Under the pieces are notes generated by a model. It saw only the letters and a list, made by a program, of their open reading frames with translations. It was not told the DNA's origin and searched no databases. Below are positions 25,814-28,287 of a DNA stretch of 28,287 bases, in pieces (within the stretch, counting starts at the first letter, position 1; every line of letters begins with the position of its first letter). The DNA lies in contig JACWMK010000027.1 in the NCBI GenBank assembly GCA_015661405.1, forward strand, positions 1-28,287. The letters are read 5' to 3'. The stretch comes from Methanobacterium sp. (GTDB lineage: Archaea; Methanobacteriota; Methanobacteria; Methanobacteriales; Methanobacteriaceae). The translations under genes were made by a program, and so were the position numbers.

Positions 25814-26194
25814 ATGGCAATTTGGCAAGGAAAATCATTAAGAAAGTCTACAGGTGGAAGAGGAAAAGCTAACCGAAATAAACGAAAAATCGAATTTGGA
25901 AGGGCTCCTGCAGAAACTAAGATTGGAAATCGGAAAATTAAAAATATCCGAACCAAAGGTGGAAACAGGAAAATGAGACTCGCTAATGATAACCAAATTA
26001 ATGTGTTAGATCCTAAAAATAAGAAAGTCCAGGTAGTTGAAATAATAGGTGTATTAGAAAACACTGCTAACATCCAATTTGTAAGAAGAAATATCATAAA
26101 TAAAGGTGCTATGGTGGAAACTAGTCTGGGAAAAGTTAAAGTAAGTTCACGTCCGGGTCAACATGGCATGGTAAATGGTGTACTAGTTGAATGA
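25814..26194 (+). CDS. rps8e: Ribosomal protein S8e
   Basis: 126 residues, the archaeal size of this small-subunit protein. The start AIWQGKSLRKSTGGRGK is the S8e signature, followed by the GGNRKMRLA core and ISO-type repeats ending in the beta-barrel with SSRPGQHGMVNGVLVE. It is very basic, as expected for an rRNA-binding protein. GAGGTGA eight bases before the ATG is a near-perfect ribosome binding site, suiting high expression. Its stop overlaps the start of polB2 by four bases (ATGA at 26191-26194), so a highly expressed ribosomal gene drives the polymerase subunit. Confidence 0.97.
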   Translation: MAIWQGKSLRKSTGGRGKANRNKRKIEFGRAPAETKIGNRKIKNIRTKGGNRKMRLANDNQINVLDPKNKKVQVVEIIGVLENTANIQFVRRNIINKGAMVETSLGKVKVSSRPGQHGMVNGVLVE

Positions 26195-26859
26195 GTGAAG
26201 TAGATCAGAAAATAGTTAAAACGCTAATTTCGGATAAGGCGAAGAATTTTATTGGAGATGTTAATCAGGACCTTCCTGAGAATATGGAACTTAAATTTGA
26301 AGGATTCTTTCAGAGGGGTTTCTTCGTTACCAAGAAAAGATATGCCCTTATAGTTGATGATAGAATAGTAGTGAAGGGTCTGGAATTAGTGAGGCGAGAT
26401 TGGGCTCCTGTAGCTAAAAAAACTCAAGAAAAAGTGTTGATGGCTATATTGAAGGATGGTTCACCGAAAAAGGCAGCTAAAATTATAAAAACGGTTATAG
26501 AAGAGTTAAATAGTGGAGTAATTCCTTTAGATGATTTGGTGATTCACACTCAACTCACTAAAAATCCAGATGATTATGTTCAGAAAGCTCCCCATGTAAT
26601 TGCTGCAAGAAAAGCCTTGAAGAAAGGTTTAAAAGTGGGTCCCGGGTCCATTATAAGATATGTGGTTATTCGGGGAAAAGAACCTATCAATGAAAGAGCA
26701 GTGCCTGTTGAATGTGTAGATATATCAAAGTATGATCCATCTTATTATATAAATAATCAGATTTTACCAGCTGTTTCTCGGATATTAGATGCGGTAGGTT
26801 ATTCTAAAGAGGATATACTATACGGTGAAAGGCAAAGTAATCTGGATGCATTTTTTTAA
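26191..26859 (+). CDS. polB2: DNA polymerase B, small C-terminal subunit of the split enzyme (PolB2)
   Basis: 222 residues that align only with the C-terminal part of archaeal family B DNA polymerases (about 775 residues in Pyrococcus). ELKFEGFFQRGFFVTKKRYALI at 33-54 is the segment just after catalytic motif C; GLELVRRDWAPVAK at 63-76, the PHVIAARKA thumb region and YYINNQILPAVSRIL follow in the normal order. The exonuclease domain and the polymerase aspartates are absent and must come from a PolB1 polypeptide encoded elsewhere. This split is known from Methanothermobacter thermautotrophicus. The last eight residues, QSNLDAFF (215-222), are a textbook PIP box for binding the PCNA clamp. It is not a pseudogene: start, overlap and end are intact. 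Confidence 0.93.
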   Translation: MSEVDQKIVKTLISDKAKNFIGDVNQDLPENMELKFEGFFQRGFFVTKKRYALIVDDRIVVKGLELVRRDWAPVAKKTQEKVLMAILKDGSPKKAAKIIKTVIEELNSGVIPLDDLVIHTQLTKNPDDYVQKAPHVIAARKALKKGLKVGPGSIIRYVVIRGKEPINERAVPVECVDISKYDPSYYINNQILPAVSRILDAVGYSKEDILYGERQSNLDAFF

Positions 26860-26939
26860 TTTGAAATAAAATAAACATGGAATGTTTTATTGGATAAAAT
26901 ATATACCTTATAACTATAATCTCATAATCATGGAACAAA

Positions 26940-26948
26940 TTTTTTTTT
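26940..26948 (+). terminator. T9 tract after polB2
   Basis: Nine T on the coding strand 80 bases after the polB2 stop; likely terminator of the rps8e-polB2 transcript. Confidence 0.4.
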
Positions 26949-27050
26949 ATATTTATTTTAATTCTCACTTAGAAAAAATAAAAATAAAAATTTAGTAATT
27001 TATTATTGGGTTTTTAACATATTTACAAAAAAATAGAATGTGGAAATATT

Positions 27051-27731
27051 ATGATAAAAGCTGTTTTTTTTGATATAGATGATACTCTTTATGATACGTC
27101 AGGTTTCGCTAGATTAGCTAGGAAAGCTGCTATTAATGTGATGATAGATGCAGGGTTACCATTATCTTCAGATGAAGCTTACAAATTACTGAAGGAGATA
27201 ATTAAAGAAAAAGGCTCAAATTACGATAAACATTTTAATATTTTAACTAAAAGAGTTTTTGGTGAAGAAAAACCTTTACTTATAGCTTTAGGAATGATAA
27301 CATATCATAACGTTAAATTCGCTCTTTTAAGACTGTTTCCAAAAACACCTTCTACTTTAATCTATTTAAAAAGTAAAGGGTATCATCTGGGAGTTATATC
27401 CGATGGAATAACTATAAAACAATGGGAAAAACTTATAAGACTGGGTTTACATCACTTTTTTGATGAAGTAGTAACTTCTGAGGAAGCTGGAGTGGAGAAG
27501 CCTGATGAAAAGATATTTAGATTAGCCCTAGATCGTATGGAATGTCAACCCAATAAATCTATTATGATAGGTAATAAATTCAATAAGGATATAATAGGAG
27601 CAATTAATATTGGAATGTCCGCCATTTTAGTGAATTCTAAGTTAACCTCGGATGAAAAAGAGTATCTAGAAGAGAATAATATAGAATTAGATGTAGTATC
27701 TAATATAGGCGATATTATAGAATTACTATAA
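27051..27731 (+). CDS. HAD-superfamily phosphatase-like hydrolase (subfamily IA)
   Basis: 226 residues, a full HAD hydrolase with a helical cap. Motif I is FFDIDDTLYD at residues 6-15 with the nucleophilic Asp; motif II is the serine in GVISDG; motif III is the lysine in GVEKPDEKIF; motif IV is MIGNKFNKDIIGA. Motif IV has Asn where most relatives have GD, and the acidic residue is shifted to the KD. Such archaeal proteins are annotated as HAD phosphatases of unknown substrate. The start at 27051 follows TGTGG. It is a single gene with a T11 tract directly behind it. Confidence 0.87.
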   Translation: MIKAVFFDIDDTLYDTSGFARLARKAAINVMIDAGLPLSSDEAYKLLKEIIKEKGSNYDKHFNILTKRVFGEEKPLLIALGMITYHNVKFALLRLFPKTPSTLIYLKSKGYHLGVISDGITIKQWEKLIRLGLHHFFDEVVTSEEAGVEKPDEKIFRLALDRMECQPNKSIMIGNKFNKDIIGAINIGMSAILVNSKLTSDEKEYLEENNIELDVVSNIGDIIELL

Positions 27732-27740
27732 AAAAAAATA

Positions 27741-27751
27741 TTTTTTTTTTT
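27741..27751 (+). terminator. T11 tract after the HAD gene
   Basis: Eleven T, about 10 bases after the stop, on the coding strand; strong oligo-T terminator. Confidence 0.55.
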
Positions 27752-27833
27752 AAACTTCAAATTTTCAATTAAACCTAATTTTTTAAATACTTGTTTTATT
27801 ATCATTTATATAATGAAAAGCAGGTGATGATTA

Positions 27834-28287
27834 ATGGATTACTATCATGATTCCAAAATGGAATCCCTATTTAAAAAACTCAAACAACCACGAACTCTGG
27901 ATGAACTTCAACTCTCAAAAACATTTGTAAAAGACTTAATCTTGAAGATGATATCAAATTATGGTACAGTCAAAAGTAGCATTATAAATGAAGTTACGGG
28001 AATACACTGGGATATCATGGAAGTAATTCTAAGTGAATTAGAAAAGAATGGTTACTGCACCCCAGTAAGTGGTGGATTTTTATTTTCAAGTATTCAATAC
28101 ACTATAACCAAGAAAGGCCGTGAAAAAATTCAGGGAATCTCTGAAGAAAATCCATACATTGGCATGGCACCAGTCTCCTATGAACAATACTTTGAAATCA
28201 TGGAATCACAGATTAAAAACCGTTACCCTATCAAAATACCCTCTGAAGTAGTGGATGTCACTTTCAATGAAGTGGTGGGTGTGGAGT
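27834..28287 (+). CDS. N-terminal part of a probable AAA-family ATPase, cut by the window edge
   Basis: The first 151 codons are present and the frame is still open at the edge. AGGTGATGA at 27822 is an excellent ribosome binding site for the ATG. Residues about 15-100 look like a winged-helix region (LSKTFVKDLILKMISNYGTVKSSIINEVTGIHWDIMEVILSELEKNGY, then a wing with YTITKKGREKI). Then comes YIGMAPVSYEQYFEIMESQ, a segment I associate with the linker before the ATPase domain in a group of prokaryotic AAA proteins. The Walker motifs would lie to the right, outside the window, so the ATPase call is inference. Confidence 0.6.
   Translation, partial: MDYYHDSKMESLFKKLKQPRTLDELQLSKTFVKDLILKMISNYGTVKSSIINEVTGIHWDIMEVILSELEKNGYCTPVSGGFLFSSIQYTITKKGREKIQGISEENPYIGMAPVSYEQYFEIMESQIKNRYPIKIPSEVVDVTFNEVVGVE

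Noticed and set aside
25798..26097. Hydrophobic open frame on the minus strand across rps8e
   Set aside because: The antisense of a Lys/Arg-rich ribosomal gene naturally reads as Phe/Leu-rich; S8e on the plus strand is certain.
26191..26859. polB2 as a decayed fragment of a DNA polymerase
   Set aside because: Intact frame, proper start overlapping rps8e, conserved motifs and a perfect PIP box at the end; matches the known split subunit.
26870..26891. A weak hairpin (AATAAACAT ... ATGTTTTATT, 3-base loop, one bulge) after polB2
   Set aside because: Almost all A-T pairs with a bulge and no adjacent T-tract; expected by chance in this composition.

Overview
The window is about 28 kb of AT-rich DNA from a hydrogenotrophic-type methanogen, most probably of the order Methanobacteriales. 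The evidence is consistent. There is a methanogenesis marker protein (Mmp4/MtxX), and there are archaeal-only enzymes such as pantoate kinase, the archaeal-type diaminopyrimidine reductase of riboflavin synthesis, and SRP19. Ribosomal protein S8e is present, ribosome binding sites are of the GGTGAT type, and promoters are TATA-like. Most telling is a separate gene for only the C-terminal part of the family B DNA polymerase, the split PolB known from Methanothermobacter. Coding DNA looks to be near 30-35 % G+C and the gaps are much poorer. I cannot name the genus from sequence alone. The gene order (glmS, purC-purS-purQ, cobA-hemD and so on) looks like the conserved Methanobacteriales chromosome backbone, not an island. 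No IS element, integrase, CRISPR array, rRNA or tRNA was seen.

Left part (1-9.2 kb): a possible edge fragment, then a minus-strand Ski2-like helicase, then a plus-strand membrane-anchored PsbP-like surface protein. Next comes a minus-strand trio consisting of an acyl-CoA synthetase, a hotdog thioesterase and an XRE-cupin regulator. A small secreted Asn/Thr-rich protein and GlmS follow. Middle-left (9.2-15.4 kb): a plus-strand run with purine synthesis (purC, purS, purQ), tetrapyrrole synthesis (cobA overlapping hemD), SRP19, a DHH-family nuclease-like protein, a winged-helix regulator and a 34-residue membrane peptide.

Middle (15.4-18.8 kb): pantoate kinase (CoA synthesis, minus), a PHP-domain phosphoesterase (plus), a 51-residue two-helix membrane peptide with its own RBS and T-tract, the riboflavin-pathway reductase (minus) and a CMD/AhpD-like protein (plus). 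Right-middle (18.8-25.3 kb): a minus-strand series tatD, uppS, mmp4, hemL, cbiC, an unknown 74-residue protein, an RDD membrane protein and hypE. T-tracts between some of them suggest several transcripts. Right end (25.3-28.3 kb): a 500-base AT-rich gap, then rps8e overlapping polB2, a HAD-family phosphatase and the start of a protein resembling an AAA-family ATPase.

Functionally, HemL, HemD, CobA and CbiC all serve tetrapyrroles, which methanogens need for F430 and cobamides. HypE matures the NiFe hydrogenases. PolB2 must pair with a PolB1 encoded elsewhere, and its C-terminus carries a clear PCNA-binding motif. I found no convincing new defence or mobile system. The items most worth a second look are the acyl-CoA trio, the split polymerase, the two short membrane peptides, the Mmp4 neighbourhood and some start-codon and palindrome signals.
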